Below, in pieces: positions 27,224 to 38,951 of a stretch of DNA of 64,000 nt. Both the position numbers and the translations under genes were made by a program. The notes beneath the pieces are model-generated. The model had not been told where the DNA came from and did no database searches. It saw only the letters and a program-made list of their open reading frames with translations. Source of the stretch: Streptomyces phaeoluteigriseus (lineage in GTDB: Bacteria; Actinomycetota; Actinomycetes; Streptomycetales; Streptomycetaceae); assembly GCF_001896135.2 (NCBI RefSeq), contig NZ_MPOH02000015.1:305268-369267 (forward strand), read 5' to 3'. Positions within the stretch are counted from its first letter, which is position 1. Each line of letters starts with the position of its first letter.

Positions 27224-27544
27224 TCAGGTGCCCGCGACGCCTCCGAGGGCGAGCGCCACCGACAGCGCGGGGGTCCGGTCCACCGCCTGCGCGAACACGT
27301 CCTCGGCGACCGCCCACTCCTGCGCGTTCTCCCGCGCGTACGGCCGCCAGCCCCGTACGACGACGAGCAGCCCCCGTTCCGTGCCCTCGGCGGGCCAGAC
27401 GCCGGGGTCGGACAGGCAGTCGGCCAGTGCGTCCCAGTTGCGCCCGAACCATTCGGGCAGGTCCAGGGCACGGGCGGCACGGTCCATCAGGCCGGCCTTG
27501 TCCGTGACCCCGTCGAGGTCCAGCGTGACCACGTGCTGCGTCAT
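27224..27544 (-). CDS. Barstar-family ribonuclease inhibitor
   Basis: The acidic 106-residue protein (MTQHVVTLDLDGVTDKAGLM) has the barstar core: LPEWFGRNWDALADCLSD, the helix-loop that blocks the RNase active site. Barstar-type proteins protect the producing cell from its own secreted guanyl-specific RNase. Its ATG overlaps the stop of an upstream gene whose C-terminus has an RNase Sa-like sequence, so inhibitor and nuclease form a translationally coupled pair. Confidence 0.85.
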   Translation of the reverse strand: MTQHVVTLDLDGVTDKAGLMDRAARALDLPEWFGRNWDALADCLSDPGVWPAEGTERGLLVVVRGWRPYARENAQEWAVAEDVFAQAVDRTPALSVALALGGVAGT

Positions 27545-27837
27545 CCCAGTACCGCCCTCAACGAGTCGTAGTGATCATCGGTGTAGTAGATCTCGCCGCC
27601 CCGCCCGGTGACAACGCGCCGGGCCTCGCGGTCGCGCGAGCCCCGCGTGGGCCGGTGGACTCGTGGTGGCAGCCCCGCTCGTGCCGGGGGCGGCAACCCC
27701 TCGACGTTCCCGAAGACGGCGCCGTCCTGGGCGTACGGAGGGAAGGGCCCGCCCGCGTCGGTGCGGTCCTGGGTCCGCCGGGCCTCGGCCGGCGGCTCGG
27801 AGACCCCGACGGTGACCGTGCCGTCCGACCGGGACGG
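27541..27837 (-). pseudogene. RNase Sa/N1-type guanyl-specific ribonuclease, frame-disrupted
   Basis: One frame encodes GGPFPPYAQDGAVFGNVEG and, further on, GSRDREARRVVTGRGGEIYY and TDDHYDSLRAVLG, closely matching secreted RNase Sa (the GPFPY-QDG segment, the RR-TG segment and the active-site His in GDHY). The catalytic-Glu segment (HHE) lies one frame over, at about 27670-27690, as if one base was gained and one lost around it. The signal-peptide end is also out of frame, with a TGA at 27838-27840. Either sequence errors or a decayed toxin gene with its barstar retained. The intact gene would start near 27940. Confidence 0.65.
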
Positions 27838-27992
27838 TCAGCAGGAGCACTCGGTCGCCGCGCGGGCCCGGCAGCGGCGCGAGCAGGCATGCGGGAAGAC
27901 CGGCGGGGCGGGAGAGCACACGGGGGACGTACTGCGGCAGCATCCGTCGGTGCTGTCACGGCCGTCCCCTCATGACCTTTTGTCCGGGCCGG

Positions 27993-29036
27993 TCAGACCC
28001 CGTCGGGGTCCGCCCGGTTCAGGGCGGGCCTGGGCGGCGGGCCCGCCGTCATCAGATAGTCCGCGGCCGAGGTGTCCGTCACCAGGCTGGTGACGAGCCC
28101 CGAGCGCAGCACCGCGTCGATGGCGCCCGCCTTGCGCTGGCCGCCCGCGATCGCGACGACCTCGGGGATACGGCGGAGCTGGTCCGCCTTGACGGTGATG
28201 CACCGCTCACCGAGGTCCCGGCCGACCCGGCGCCCCTCGGAGTCGAAGAGGTGCGCGGACATCTCGGCGGCGACCCCGAGCGAGGCGTAGTGCGCCCGCT
28301 CCTCGTCGCTGAGCATGTCGTGCACCGTCGAGATGCCCGGCTCCCAGGAGCCGATGGAGACACAGGCGACCGTGACCTTGTCGAAGTACTCGAAGGCCCG
28401 GGCGATCCCGGTCTGGTGGCGCAGCGCGATCGCGGTGGCCGCGTCCGGCAGCAGCATCGGCGCGTAGATGGGGTGCGCGTCACCGCCGGACACCTGCGCG
28501 GCACGGCGGACGGCCTCGACCGAGCCGCGCTCGGCGGTCCCGGCGTCGTACACGCCCGTCAGCTGCACCACCGTGCAGGGCGGCAGCCGGTCCAGCGCCG
28601 CCGCCATGTGAATGGTGGACCGGCCCCAGGCCAGGCCCAGGACGTCCCCCTCGTTCAGCAGCTCGCCGAGCAGGTCGGCGGCCACCTCCCCCAGGTTCTC
28701 GGGGTCGGGCGACTCCTCGGCATCGGCCGGGGACTCGACCACCACGGCGTGCCTGAGGCCGTACCTGGCGCGGAGCGCGTCGGAGCGCTCGGCGTCCAGT
28801 TCGGCCGGCACACGGATCTCGATCCGTACGAGATCCCGTTCGAGGGCGGTTTCCAGGACCCTGGCCACCTTGAAGCGGCTGACGCCGAACTCCTCGGCGA
28901 TCTGGATCTTGGATTTGCCCTCGAGGTAGAAGCGGCGGGCCATGGCCGCCGCCTGGACCAGCTCAGCGGGCCCCATCCGCATGGCTGACCGGCCCGCCGA
29001 CATACCCGACACGGCGATCTCCTCACTGCTGTTCAC
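27993..29036 (-). CDS. SorC/DeoR-family sugar-binding transcriptional regulator
   Basis: The protein has 347 residues from GTG 29036 (VNSSEEIAVSGMSAGRSA). A second GTG at 29012 has a better Shine-Dalgarno, GAGGAG. The helix-turn-helix is in YLEGKSKIQIAEEFGVSRFK (about residues 36-55), followed by the SorC sugar-phosphate-binding domain (GLAWGRSTIHMAAALDRLPP, GVAAEMSAHLFDSEGRRV, VAIAGGQRKAGAI). Effectors in the family are phosphorylated sugars such as fructose 1,6-bisphosphate or ribose/deoxyribose phosphates. It is next to rpe, parallel, with a 78-base gap, hinting at pentose-phosphate control. Confidence 0.88.
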   Translation of the reverse strand: MNSSEEIAVSGMSAGRSAMRMGPAELVQAAAMARRFYLEGKSKIQIAEEFGVSRFKVARVLETALERDLVRIEIRVPAELDAERSDALRARYGLRHAVVVESPADAEESPDPENLGEVAADLLGELLNEGDVLGLAWGRSTIHMAAALDRLPPCTVVQLTGVYDAGTAERGSVEAVRRAAQVSGGDAHPIYAPMLLPDAATAIALRHQTGIARAFEYFDKVTVACVSIGSWEPGISTVHDMLSDEERAHYASLGVAAEMSAHLFDSEGRRVGRDLGERCITVKADQLRRIPEVVAIAGGQRKAGAIDAVLRSGLVTSLVTDTSAADYLMTAGPPPRPALNRADPDGV

Positions 29037-29114
29037 ACTCTGGATACGCCGTTCATCCTCGCAGATGCGGCACACTTGATCAGTCCCGATGAAAGCCGTT
29101 CACGTAGCTGTGGC

Positions 29115-29800
29115 TCAGTGGTCGCACGCCCAGGACGCCTTGGCGGTCGCCGCGTCCGCCTGCGCGCGCAGCGCGCGGACCGCCTCGGCCGGATCCTCGG
29201 CCCCGTACACCGCCGAACCCGCCACGAAGACGTCCGCGCCCGCCTCCGCGCAGCGCTCGATCGTCGACGCCGAGACACCCCCGTCGACCTGGAGCCACAG
29301 CTCCAGTCCGTGCTTGCCGATCAGCTCCCGGGTGCGGCGGATCTTCGGAAGCATGATGTCGAGAAAGGCCTGGCCGCCGAAGCCCGGCTCGACGGTCATG
29401 ATCAGCAGCATGTCCAGCTCGGGCAGCAGATCCTCGTACGGCTCGATCGGCGTCGCCGGCTTCAGCGCCATGGACGCGCGGGCGCCCTTCGCGCGGATCT
29501 CGCGGGCCAGCCGCACCGGCGCAGCGGCCGCCTCGACATGGAAGGTCACGGACGAGGCACCCGCCTCGACGTACTGCGGGGCCCAGCGATCGGGGGCCTC
29601 GATCATCAGATGGCAGTCCAGCGGGGTGTCCGTCGCGCGGGCCAGCGACTCCACGATCGGCACGCCGAGCGTGAGGTTCGGGACGAAATGGTTGTCCATG
29701 ACGTCGACGTGGAGCCAGTCGGCTCGGCGACCGCCTGGGCCTCGTCCGCGAGGCGGGCGAAGTCGGCGGACAGGATGCTGGGGTTGATCTGCGCGGCCAT
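29115..29800 (-). CDS. rpe: Ribulose-phosphate 3-epimerase (single-base frameshift in the given sequence)
   Basis: Rpe interconverts ribulose 5-phosphate and xylulose 5-phosphate. The N-terminus [20 protein letters not shown] lies in one frame and the rest, [20 protein letters not shown] through [20 protein letters not shown] to the end, in another. One G is missing near 29724-29727, where AVAGADWLH is expected. The span is 686 bases, one short of a 228-residue protein. Metal-binding His and Asp residues of the TIM barrel ([15 protein letters not shown]) are present. As an important central enzyme it is probably intact in the organism. Confidence 0.88.
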
Positions 29801-29925
29801 GCCCCAAGCCTGCCATGCCCTCCGGGCGTTGGTGGCATCGGTCCCGAACGGATATCGGGCTCCGTACGGCGCGGGCCGCCGGCGCGGCCGCACGAAGCAG
29901 GCGCCCTCGCCGCGCGGGCCCGCGG

Positions 29926-31344
29926 TCAGCCGGTGCGCCGGATGATCGCCAGGTACATCGCGTCGGTCCCGTGCACATGCGGCCAGAGCTGGATGTCGGG
30001 GCCGTCGCCGAGGGCGGGTACGCCCGGGAGGAGGGGCCGGGCGTCGACGAGTTCGGTCTCCGGGAACTGCTTGAGCAGGTCGGCGACGACGGCCCGGGTC
30101 TCGGCGAGATGGGGCGAACAGGTGGCGTACCCGACGACGCCCCCGACCCGTACGGACTCCAGGGCGGTCCGCAGCAGCCCGCGCTGCAGGGGCGCGAAGC
30201 CGTCCAGGTCCTCCGTCTTGCGCCGCCAGCGCGCCTCGGGCCGCCGGCGCAGGGCGCCGAGTCCGGTGCAGGGCACGTCCATCAGCACCCGGTCGAAGGT
30301 GCCGGGCCGCCACGGCGGCCGCGTCCCGTCGGCGGTGATGACCTGGTAGGGCCCGGGGTTGCCGTCGAGCGCCTTGGCCACGAGCCGGGCCCGGTGCGGC
30401 TGCTTCTCCGAGGCCAGCAGCACGGCCCCGCGCTCGGCGGCGAGCGCCGCCAGCAGCGCGGCCTTGCCGCCGGGCCCGGCGCATCCGTCGAGCCAGTGGG
30501 CGTCGGACCCCTCCAGGGGCGCGTTGGCGAGTGCCAGCGCCACCAGTTGGCTCCCCTCGTCCTGCACGCCCGCGCGCCCGGACCGCACGGCGTCGATCGC
30601 GCCGGGCTCGCCGCCCTCGGTGAGCCGCACCGCGTACGGCGACCAGCGTCCGGCGACGGCGGCCTCCTCGCCCAGCAGCTCATCGGTGGTGGACCGTCCG
30701 GGCCGGGCGACCAGGGTCACCTCGGGCCGCTCGTTGTCGGCCGCCAGCAGCTCCTCGATGCCGGCCCGGCCGCCGCCGAGGGAGTCCCACAGCGCGGAGA
30801 CGATCCAGCGCGGGTGCGAGTGGACGAGGGCGAGATGGTCCTCGGGGTCGTCCTCGTAGGGCGGCGCGATCTTCTCGGTCCAGGTGTCGAAGTCGTGCTG
30901 GGCGACCTTGCGCAGCACGGCGTTGACGAACTTGGCCCGCCCGTCGCCCAGCACCACCCGCGCCAGCTCGACGGAGGCGGACACGGCGGCGTGCGTCGGG
31001 ATGCGCGTCCCGAGCAGCTGGTGCACCCCGAGGCTGAGCACGTCGAGCACGGGCGGATCGACCTCCCGCAGCGGCCGGTCGACACACGCGGCGACGATCG
31101 CGTCGTACGTCCCCTGCCGCCGCAGCGTCCCGTACACCAGCTCGGTGGCGAGGGCGGCGTCCCGCCCGTCGAAGTCCCCGCTCGCCCGCGCCTTGCGCAG
31201 CAGCGGCGGAAGCACGAGGTTGGCGTAGGCGTCCCGCTCGTCCACGGCCCGCAGCACCTCGAAGGCGAGGAAGCGGACGGGGTCCTTCTTGGGCCGACGG
31301 TGGGGCTTGCCGGGGGTGCGGGGACGGCTGGGCTGCTCGCTCAC
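29926..31344 (-). CDS. rsmB: 16S rRNA (cytosine-967-C5)-methyltransferase
   Basis: The protein has 472 residues. The N-terminal NusB-like RNA-binding domain (about 20-160) precedes a Rossmann SAM-dependent domain with CAGPGGK at 288-294. The two family cysteines are C359 in [15 protein letters not shown] and C409 in YATCS, used for covalent catalysis and product release. The family (Sun/RsmB/Fmu) methylates C967 of 16S rRNA. It sits downstream of fmt on the same strand with a 90-base gap, an arrangement widely conserved in bacteria. Confidence 0.93.
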   Translation of the reverse strand: MSEQPSRPRTPGKPHRRPKKDPVRFLAFEVLRAVDERDAYANLVLPPLLRKARASGDFDGRDAALATELVYGTLRRQGTYDAIVAACVDRPLREVDPPVLDVLSLGVHQLLGTRIPTHAAVSASVELARVVLGDGRAKFVNAVLRKVAQHDFDTWTEKIAPPYEDDPEDHLALVHSHPRWIVSALWDSLGGGRAGIEELLAADNERPEVTLVARPGRSTTDELLGEEAAVAGRWSPYAVRLTEGGEPGAIDAVRSGRAGVQDEGSQLVALALANAPLEGSDAHWLDGCAGPGGKAALLAALAAERGAVLLASEKQPHRARLVAKALDGNPGPYQVITADGTRPPWRPGTFDRVLMDVPCTGLGALRRRPEARWRRKTEDLDGFAPLQRGLLRTALESVRVGGVVGYATCSPHLAETRAVVADLLKQFPETELVDARPLLPGVPALGDGPDIQLWPHVHGTDAMYLAIIRRTG

Positions 31345-31434
31345 GAAAAAGGTGCTCCGGATTGCGGGATGAAGGTACGCCCAGCCTACGACGGGCGGGC
31401 CGGCCCCGGTGCAGGAGCGTCGCTCCCGCCCCGG

Positions 31435-32379
31435 CTACTCCCCCGCCGGCTCCCCGGCCCGCTCACCGTCCGCGATGCGCACCCCGCGGGCCCAGTCGGC
31501 CGCCCGCATCGGCTTCTTGCCCTGCGCCTGCACCCACAGCAGCTCGACGGCGTACGAGCCGGTGCCGACGTGCACGCTGTTCTTGCCGACGGCCAACTCG
31601 CCCGGCGCGAGGTCGTCGCGCCCCGGCGTGGTCCGCACCTGGATGAGCTTGAGCCGCTCACCCCGGAACGTCGTCCAGGCACCGGGCGCGGGCGTGCACC
31701 CGCGCACCACGCGGTCGACGCGCATCGCCGGAGCGGTCCAGTCGACCTGGGCGTCCTCGACGGAGATCTTCGGGGCGAGCGTGATGCCGTCCTGCGGCTG
31801 GGGTACGGCCTTCAGCGTGCCGTCCTCGATGCCGTCCATGGTGGCCGCGAGCAGCCCGGCGCCCGCGAAGGCCAGCCGGGTCAGCAGGTCACCGCTGGTG
31901 TCGGTGGGCCGGATCTCCTCCGTCACCGTGCCGTAGACGGGCCCGGAGTCGAGCCCTTCCTCGATGAGGAACGTGGAGGCGCCGGTGATCTCGTCTCCCG
32001 CCATGACGGCGTGCTGCACCGGCGCGGCCCCCCGCCAGGCGGGCAGCAGCGAGAAGTGCAGGTTGACCCAGCCACGGGCCGGGATGTCGAGCGCCGCCCT
32101 CGGCAGCAGGGCGCCGTAGGCGACGACGGGACAGCAGTCCGGCGCGATCTCCCCGAGCCGGGCCAGGAACTCCGGCTCCCGCGGCCGGGCGGGCTTCAGC
32201 ACCTCGATCCCGGCCTCCTCCGCGCGCTGGGCCACGGGAGAGGCGACCAGCCTGCGCCCCCGGCCCGCCTGCGCGTCGGGGCGCGTGACGACGGCGGCCA
32301 CCTCGTGCCGCCCGGAGGCGAGCAGGGCGTCCAGAGCGGGAACGGCGACCTCGGGGGTACCGGCGAAGACGAGCTTCAT
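31435..32379 (-). CDS. fmt: Methionyl-tRNA formyltransferase
   Basis: Fmt formylates initiator Met-tRNA using 10-formyltetrahydrofolate. The protein has 314 residues from ATG 32379 ([20 protein letters not shown]). The catalytic triad N106, H108 and D144 falls exactly at the positions known from E. coli ([13 protein letters not shown] and EEGLDSGPV). The C-terminal OB-type domain begins near 210. It is first in the fmt-rsmB unit. Confidence 0.96.
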   Translation of the reverse strand: MKLVFAGTPEVAVPALDALLASGRHEVAAVVTRPDAQAGRGRRLVASPVAQRAEEAGIEVLKPARPREPEFLARLGEIAPDCCPVVAYGALLPRAALDIPARGWVNLHFSLLPAWRGAAPVQHAVMAGDEITGASTFLIEEGLDSGPVYGTVTEEIRPTDTSGDLLTRLAFAGAGLLAATMDGIEDGTLKAVPQPQDGITLAPKISVEDAQVDWTAPAMRVDRVVRGCTPAPGAWTTFRGERLKLIQVRTTPGRDDLAPGELAVGKNSVHVGTGSYAVELLWVQAQGKKPMRAADWARGVRIADGERAGEPAGE

Positions 32380-33286
<907 letters not shown>

Positions 33287-33358
33287 CGGCGCTCCGCCCC
33301 GCTGCCCTCTCGGACGCACTCCCGAGGGGGCAGACGCGTGTCCGCACTGTGTGCCCCA

Positions 33359-33468
33359 TGCGCACGTCCGCGCTGTCGGTCCCAGGCGCACGTCCGCGCG
33401 GTCGGCCCGAGGCGCACGTCCGCGCGGTCGGCCCGAGGCGCACGTCCGCGCGGTCGGCCCCAGGCTGA
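33359..33468. repeat. 26-bp tandem repeat, about four copies
   Basis: The unit GCGCACGTCCGCGCGGTCGG followed by CCCGAG repeats about four times, the first copy more diverged (GCGCTGTCGGTCCCAG), between the HTH gene stop and the end of priA. The two genes converge, so the tract may assist termination. It has no coding signal of its own. Confidence 0.8.
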
Positions 33469-33529
33469 GGCGGCCGCACGGGAGGGCTTCGAAGGAAACC
33501 CGCCACCGCGGCACGCCTCCCTCCCGCGC

Positions 33530-35719
33530 TCACCCGATGTCCGGCGGATCGACCCGCACCCACACCGCTCCCGAGGCGCCGTCGCCCCGAGAGGCCGCCG
33601 CACCGCCCCGCGCGGCCATCCGCGCGGCCTGTGCCGTCTTGAGCGCCGCGGCCAGGGCGGCACCCCTCCCCGGCGGCACCCGGATCAGCGCCCGCTCCCA
33701 CCGCTCGCCGGGCGGCGGCGCCCCCGGCCTCCGGGTCCGCCCCGCGGGAGTGACCGGCAGCGGGACGGGCCCCAGCACCTCGGCCTCCCTGGGCAGCTCC
33801 ACAGAGCCCAGGAACGCGGCCAGCGCCTCTCCCGTCCCCGCGACGGCCGCCATCCGCGACACCGGCGGAAAGCCCAGCTCCGCCCGCTCCGCCAGCTCCC
33901 GCACGGCGTGTCCGACAGGGTCCCACCGCACCAGTGCCTGTACCGGCCGCAGGGTCGGTTCGGCGACGACGACGACGGTCCCCCCGTCGCCCTGCGGCCG
34001 TACCAGTGAGGCGGCCGCGATCCAACGTCGCAGCGCGTCCTCCCCGGCCCGCAGGTCGGGCCGCCCGACCATGGCCCAGCCGTCCAGCAGCAGGGCCGCC
34101 GCGTACCCGCCCTCGGCGACGGGCTCGGCTCCCGGCGTGCTCACGACCAGCGCGGGCGTGCCCGGTACGGTGTCCAGCACCTGCTCCCGCCCGGAGGTGC
34201 GCACCGGAACGGCGGGGAACGCCCGGCCCAGTTCCTCGGCCGTACGCCGCGCGCCGACGACCTGCGCGCGCAGCTTGAAACCCCCGCACTCCGGGCAGTG
34301 CCAGGCGTTCTCCTCGCGTCCGCACCAGCCGCACCACAGCGACCCGCTGTCGCGCGCCTCCAGGGGCCCGGAACAGTGCCGGCACCGGGCGGGTGCCCGG
34401 CAGGCGGCGCACGCCATGCGCGGCACATAGCCGCGCCGCGGGACCTGCACGAGCACGGGCCCGTGCCGCAGTCCTTCACGGACGGCCTGCCAGGCGAGGC
34501 TGGGCAGCCGGGCGGCCCGTGCCGCCTCGTCCCGGGCGAGATCCTGGTCCCCCACGGTCCGCACCAGCGGCACCGCCCGGCGCACCTGCTCCCGGCCGGC
34601 GACCAGGGGCCGCGCCCACCCGCTCTCGACGAGCTGCGCGCCCTCGACGGTGCAGCTCCAGCCCCCCATCAGAAAGCCGCACCCGTCCTGCGCCGCCCGC
34701 AGCAGCAGCACATCGCGCGCGTGCGGCTGGGGGGCGTGCTGCTCGCTGTGGCTGTCGTCCCCGTCGTCCCACACGGCCACCAGCCCGAGGTCACGCACCG
34801 GGGCGAACATGGCGGCCCGCGTCCCGACGACCGCCCGCACGCTGCCGCGCCGCACGGCGAGCCACTCCCGGTACCGCTTCTCCGGCCCTGCGTCGGCGGT
34901 GAGCAGCGCGTGCCGCCCCTCCCCCAGCAGAGCCGTCAGAGCGCCGTCCACACGCGCGGCGGCCCGCCCGTCCGGTACGACGACGAGGGCCCCGCGCCCC
35001 GAGGCCAGCGTGGCGGCGACGGCCCGGGCCAGTTCCTCACTCCACTCGGGACCCGGCAGGGCGTTCCACACGGCCCGTGGGGCCCCTCCCGAGGCAAGCG
35101 CGTCGAGGAACGCGCCCCCGTGCTCGTAACGCCCCCAGGACCCCGGCTGAGGGGCCTGCGGCGGGGGAAGCGGCGCGGGCGAGGGCCGCTGCTCGGCCCG
35201 AGCGCTGCGCGGCGGCACGGCCAGCTGAAGGACGTCCGCCAGACTCCCCGCGTACCGGTCGGCGACGGCCCGCGCCAGCCCGAGCAGTTCCGGGCCGAGC
35301 ACGGGTTCGGGCGACACGACCTGGGCGAGGGCGGCCAGCGGCCCGGCGTAGTCCGACTCGGCGAGGCGCTCGACGAGGAACCCGTCGATCAGCCCCGCCT
35401 CACGGCGCCCCTCACGCACCCGTCCGCGCCCGGCCCCGAACCGCACCCGCACCCGCACCCCCGGCTGGGCGTCAGCGTCCAGCTCGGCGGGCACCGCGTA
35501 GTCGAAGTAGCGGTCGAGGTGCAGGACTCCCTTGTCCACGAGCACCCGCGCGACCGGCAGTCGCTCGGCCAGCGCGGCTCCCCGCCAGGTCCGGGGCTTC
35601 GCCCGCGGCGCCTTGGCCTGCCGCACGGTCTCCCGGAGAAGCGCGAGCTGCTCCGGCGGCGCCCCGTCGCCGCCACCGCCCCCCTGCTGCCCGTTCTCGC
35701 TGCTCACGCTTGCATTCAT
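33530..35719 (-). CDS. priA: Primosomal protein N' (PriA), actinobacterial helicase-degenerate form
   Basis: The protein has 729 residues from ATG 35719 (MNASVSSENGQQ; a GTG four codons later, 35707, is the alternative). It has the N-terminal DNA-binding domain (RVLVDKGVLHLDRYFDYAVP), a helicase-like core and the zinc region with eight cysteines (CAACRAPARCRHCSG to WCGWC and HCPECGG). The Walker A loop expected after HGGAFLDAL is replaced by NALPGPEWSEE, and the DEAH-type box reads WDDGDDS. ATP-driven unwinding is therefore unlikely, as known for actinobacterial PriA. It probably still loads the replisome at stalled forks. It lies downstream of metK, parallel. Confidence 0.9.
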   Translation of the reverse strand: MNASVSSENGQQGGGGGDGAPPEQLALLRETVRQAKAPRAKPRTWRGAALAERLPVARVLVDKGVLHLDRYFDYAVPAELDADAQPGVRVRVRFGAGRGRVREGRREAGLIDGFLVERLAESDYAGPLAALAQVVSPEPVLGPELLGLARAVADRYAGSLADVLQLAVPPRSARAEQRPSPAPLPPPQAPQPGSWGRYEHGGAFLDALASGGAPRAVWNALPGPEWSEELARAVAATLASGRGALVVVPDGRAAARVDGALTALLGEGRHALLTADAGPEKRYREWLAVRRGSVRAVVGTRAAMFAPVRDLGLVAVWDDGDDSHSEQHAPQPHARDVLLLRAAQDGCGFLMGGWSCTVEGAQLVESGWARPLVAGREQVRRAVPLVRTVGDQDLARDEAARAARLPSLAWQAVREGLRHGPVLVQVPRRGYVPRMACAACRAPARCRHCSGPLEARDSGSLWCGWCGREENAWHCPECGGFKLRAQVVGARRTAEELGRAFPAVPVRTSGREQVLDTVPGTPALVVSTPGAEPVAEGGYAAALLLDGWAMVGRPDLRAGEDALRRWIAAASLVRPQGDGGTVVVVAEPTLRPVQALVRWDPVGHAVRELAERAELGFPPVSRMAAVAGTGEALAAFLGSVELPREAEVLGPVPLPVTPAGRTRRPGAPPPGERWERALIRVPPGRGAALAAALKTAQAARMAARGGAAASRGDGASGAVWVRVDPPDIG

Positions 35720-35854
35720 ACCAAACGCCACTGACAAAGGCCCGCGCCGAAAGCCCACCCCCTGCGACGCCCGTCCGCGGGGGCCGGGCCGCGCAACGCC
35801 GAGGCCCGGCCTCCCTGAAGAAGCCGGGCCCGGTGTGTGCGTCGCGGTCGGGAC

Positions 35855-37063
<1,209 letters not shown>

Positions 37064-37299
37064 AACGCTCCCTGGGGTTGCAGCGGCTGCTGGCTCATCA
37101 TGGGCGGACGCGACGGGAGCTGCGCCCGGCGTCGTCCGACAACAGTTTATCGGTCGCGCTTCACCACCGGCCCACCTGTCTCGCCTCTCGGGAGCCCTGT
37201 GACCTGCGGCACAGGCATTCTGCCCAATGCGGACCGCTGTTGGCCAGGGGCGCACACCCGAATGGGCAAGGTCGGGAAACCGTGACGCGCATCAAACAA

Positions 37300-38502
37300 T
37301 CACTCCAGCCGCCGCGTCACCAAGTCCCACACGATTTCGGCCAGGGCTTCCTTGGGGCCGTGCGGGACCGGGGTCTCGCTGCCGTCGGCGCCCAGCACGA
37401 CCGCCTCGTTCTCCTCGGAGCCGAAGGTCTTGCGCTCCCCCACCTCGTTGACCACCAGCAGGTCGCAGCCCTTGCGCCGGAGCTTCGCCCGGCCGTTGGC
37501 CAGCACGTCGTCGGTCTCGGCGGCGAAGCCGACGCGACCTGGCCGGGGCGGGCACGCTCGGCGGAGATCTCCGCGAGGATGTCCGGATTTCGCAGGAGAA
37601 CAATGGGGTCCGGCTCCTGCCCGTCCTTCTTCTTGATCTTGCCCGCGGCGTAGTGCGCGGGCCGGAAGTCGGCGACCGCGGCGGCCATGACCACCGCGTC
37701 GGCGTCGGCCGCCGCCTTGAGCACCGCCTCCCGAAGCTGCACGGCGGTGCCGACCGGGACGACATCGACGCCGGCGGGATCGGGCAGCGCGGCGTTGGCC
37801 GCGACGAGCGTGACGCGGGGCGCCGCGGGCGGCGGCGGTACGGGCGAGGGCGTAGCCCTGCTTGCCGGAGGAGCGGTTGCCGAGGAAGCGGACGGGGTCG
37901 AGGGGCTCGCGGGTGCCGCCCGCGCTGACGACCACATGCCGTCCGGCCAGGTCCGGTTCCCGTACGCCTCGGGCCAGGACGCGTCGGCAGACCTCGAAGA
38001 TCTCGGCGGGGTCGGGCAGCCGGCCCTTGCCGGTGTCGACGCCGGTGAGCCGGCCGACGGCCGGTTCGACGACGACGGCACCGCGGCGGCGCAGCGTCGC
38101 CACGTTCTCCTGGGTGGCCGGGTGCTCCCACATCTCGGTGTGCATCGCCGGGGCGAAGACGACCGGACAGCGGGCGGTGAGCAGGGTGTTCGTCAGCAGG
38201 TCGTCGGCCAGGCCGTGGGCGGCCCTGGCGAGCACGTCGGCCGTGGCGGGGGCGACGACGACCAGGTCGGCGTGCTGGCCGATGCGGACGTGCGGGACCT
38301 CGTGGACGTCGTCCCAGACCTCGGTGGAGACCGGGTGGCCGGAGAGGGCGGACCAGGTGGCCGCGCCGACGAAGTGCAGGGCGGAGGCGGTGGGGACGAC
38401 GCGCACGTCGTGGCCCGACTCGGTCAGTCTGCGCAGCAGCTCGCAGGCCTTGTACGCGGCGATGCCGCCACTGACCCCCAGTACGACCTTGGGTTTGTCC
38501 AC
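37300..38502 (-). CDS. coaBC: Bifunctional phosphopantothenoylcysteine decarboxylase/synthetase (two compensating indels)
   Basis: The first half (MDKPKVVLGVSGGIAAYKAC, FAPAMHTEMWEHPATQENV) is the flavin-dependent CoaC decarboxylase. The second half is the CoaB ligase using CTP (SAGGTREPLDPVRFLGNRSS). The frame is right at both ends (400 codons) but the middle, 37535-37818, reads one frame over: VTLVAANAALPDPAGVDVVP is the true sequence. An extra G in the GGGG run at 37817-37820 and one missing base near 37533-37537 (QVVVGFAAET expected) explain this. CoA synthesis is essential, so these are probably sequence errors. It lies between rpoZ and metK. Confidence 0.88.
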   Translation of the reverse strand: MDKPKVVLGVSGGIAAYKACELLRRLTESGHDVRVVPTASALHFVGAATWSALSGHPVSTEVWDDVHEVPHVRIGQHADLVVVAPATADVLARAAHGLADDLLTNTLLTARCPVVFAPAMHTEMWEHPATQENVATLRRRGAVVVEPAVGRLTGVDTGKGRLPDPAEIFEVCRRVLARGVREPDLAGRHVVVSAGGTREPLDPVRFLGNRSSGKQGYALARTAAARGAPRHARRGQRRAARSRRRRCRPGRHRRAASGGGAQGGGRRRRGGHGRRGRRLPARALRRGQDQEEGRAGAGPHCSPAKSGHPRGDLRRACPPRPGRVGFAAETDDVLANGRAKLRRKGCDLLVVNEVGERKTFGSEENEAVVLGADGSETPVPHGPKEALAEIVWDLVTRRLE

Positions 38503-38566
38503 CGTCTCTCCCCGGACCTCGGCGCAACGTACGCCGCGGCTCCCCGGCGTACGAGTCCATCACACA

Positions 38567-38601
38567 CCACAGGCCCGGCAGTCGCGCTGCCGGGCCTGTG
38601 G
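38567..38601 (-). terminator. Strong hairpin terminator between rpoZ and coaBC
   Basis: CCACAGGCCCGGCAG (38567-38581) and CTGCCGGGCCTGTGG (38587-38601) form a perfect 15-bp stem with a five-base loop. On the minus strand it is preceded by an A/T tract and followed by TGTGTGAT. It lies 25 bases after the rpoZ stop and would separate the gmk-rpoZ transcript from coaBC. Confidence 0.8.
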
Positions 38602-38626
38602 AAAAACTGACTGCAAGCTGAAAATA

Positions 38627-38899
38627 CTACTGAGCCGGGCCCTCGATGGCCTCCGACGTCAGCAGACCCGCGTTGATCTCGCGAAGCGCGATCGAGAGCG
38701 GCTTCTCGTGGACGTGGGTGTCGACGAGCGGACCGACGTACTCGAGGAGGCCCTCGCCGAGCTGCGAGTAGTACGCGTTGATCTGGCGGGCCCGCTTGGC
38801 CGCGTAGATCACGAGGCTGTACTTCGAGTCGGTGGCCTCGAGGAGCTCGTCGATCGGCGGGTTGATGATGCCCTCGGGAGCGGAGATGGAAGAGGACAC
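38627..38899 (-). CDS. rpoZ: RNA polymerase omega subunit
   Basis: The 90-residue protein ([20 protein letters not shown]) contains the omega core [20 protein letters not shown], which wraps the C-terminus of beta-prime and aids core assembly. It follows gmk by 52 bases, the common order. In Streptomyces loss of omega causes defects in secondary metabolism and development. Confidence 0.96.
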   Translation of the reverse strand: MSSSISAPEGIINPPIDELLEATDSKYSLVIYAAKRARQINAYYSQLGEGLLEYVGPLVDTHVHEKPLSIALREINAGLLTSEAIEGPAQ

Positions 38900-38951
38900 G
38901 CTCTACCTTCCGATAGATGGGAAAAGACGGGCGGTGATCACATGGTTCCGA

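Noticed and set aside
33359-33468. CRISPR-like array of 26-bp units
   Set aside because: The units are contiguous with no unique spacers and there are no cas genes, so this is a plain tandem repeat.
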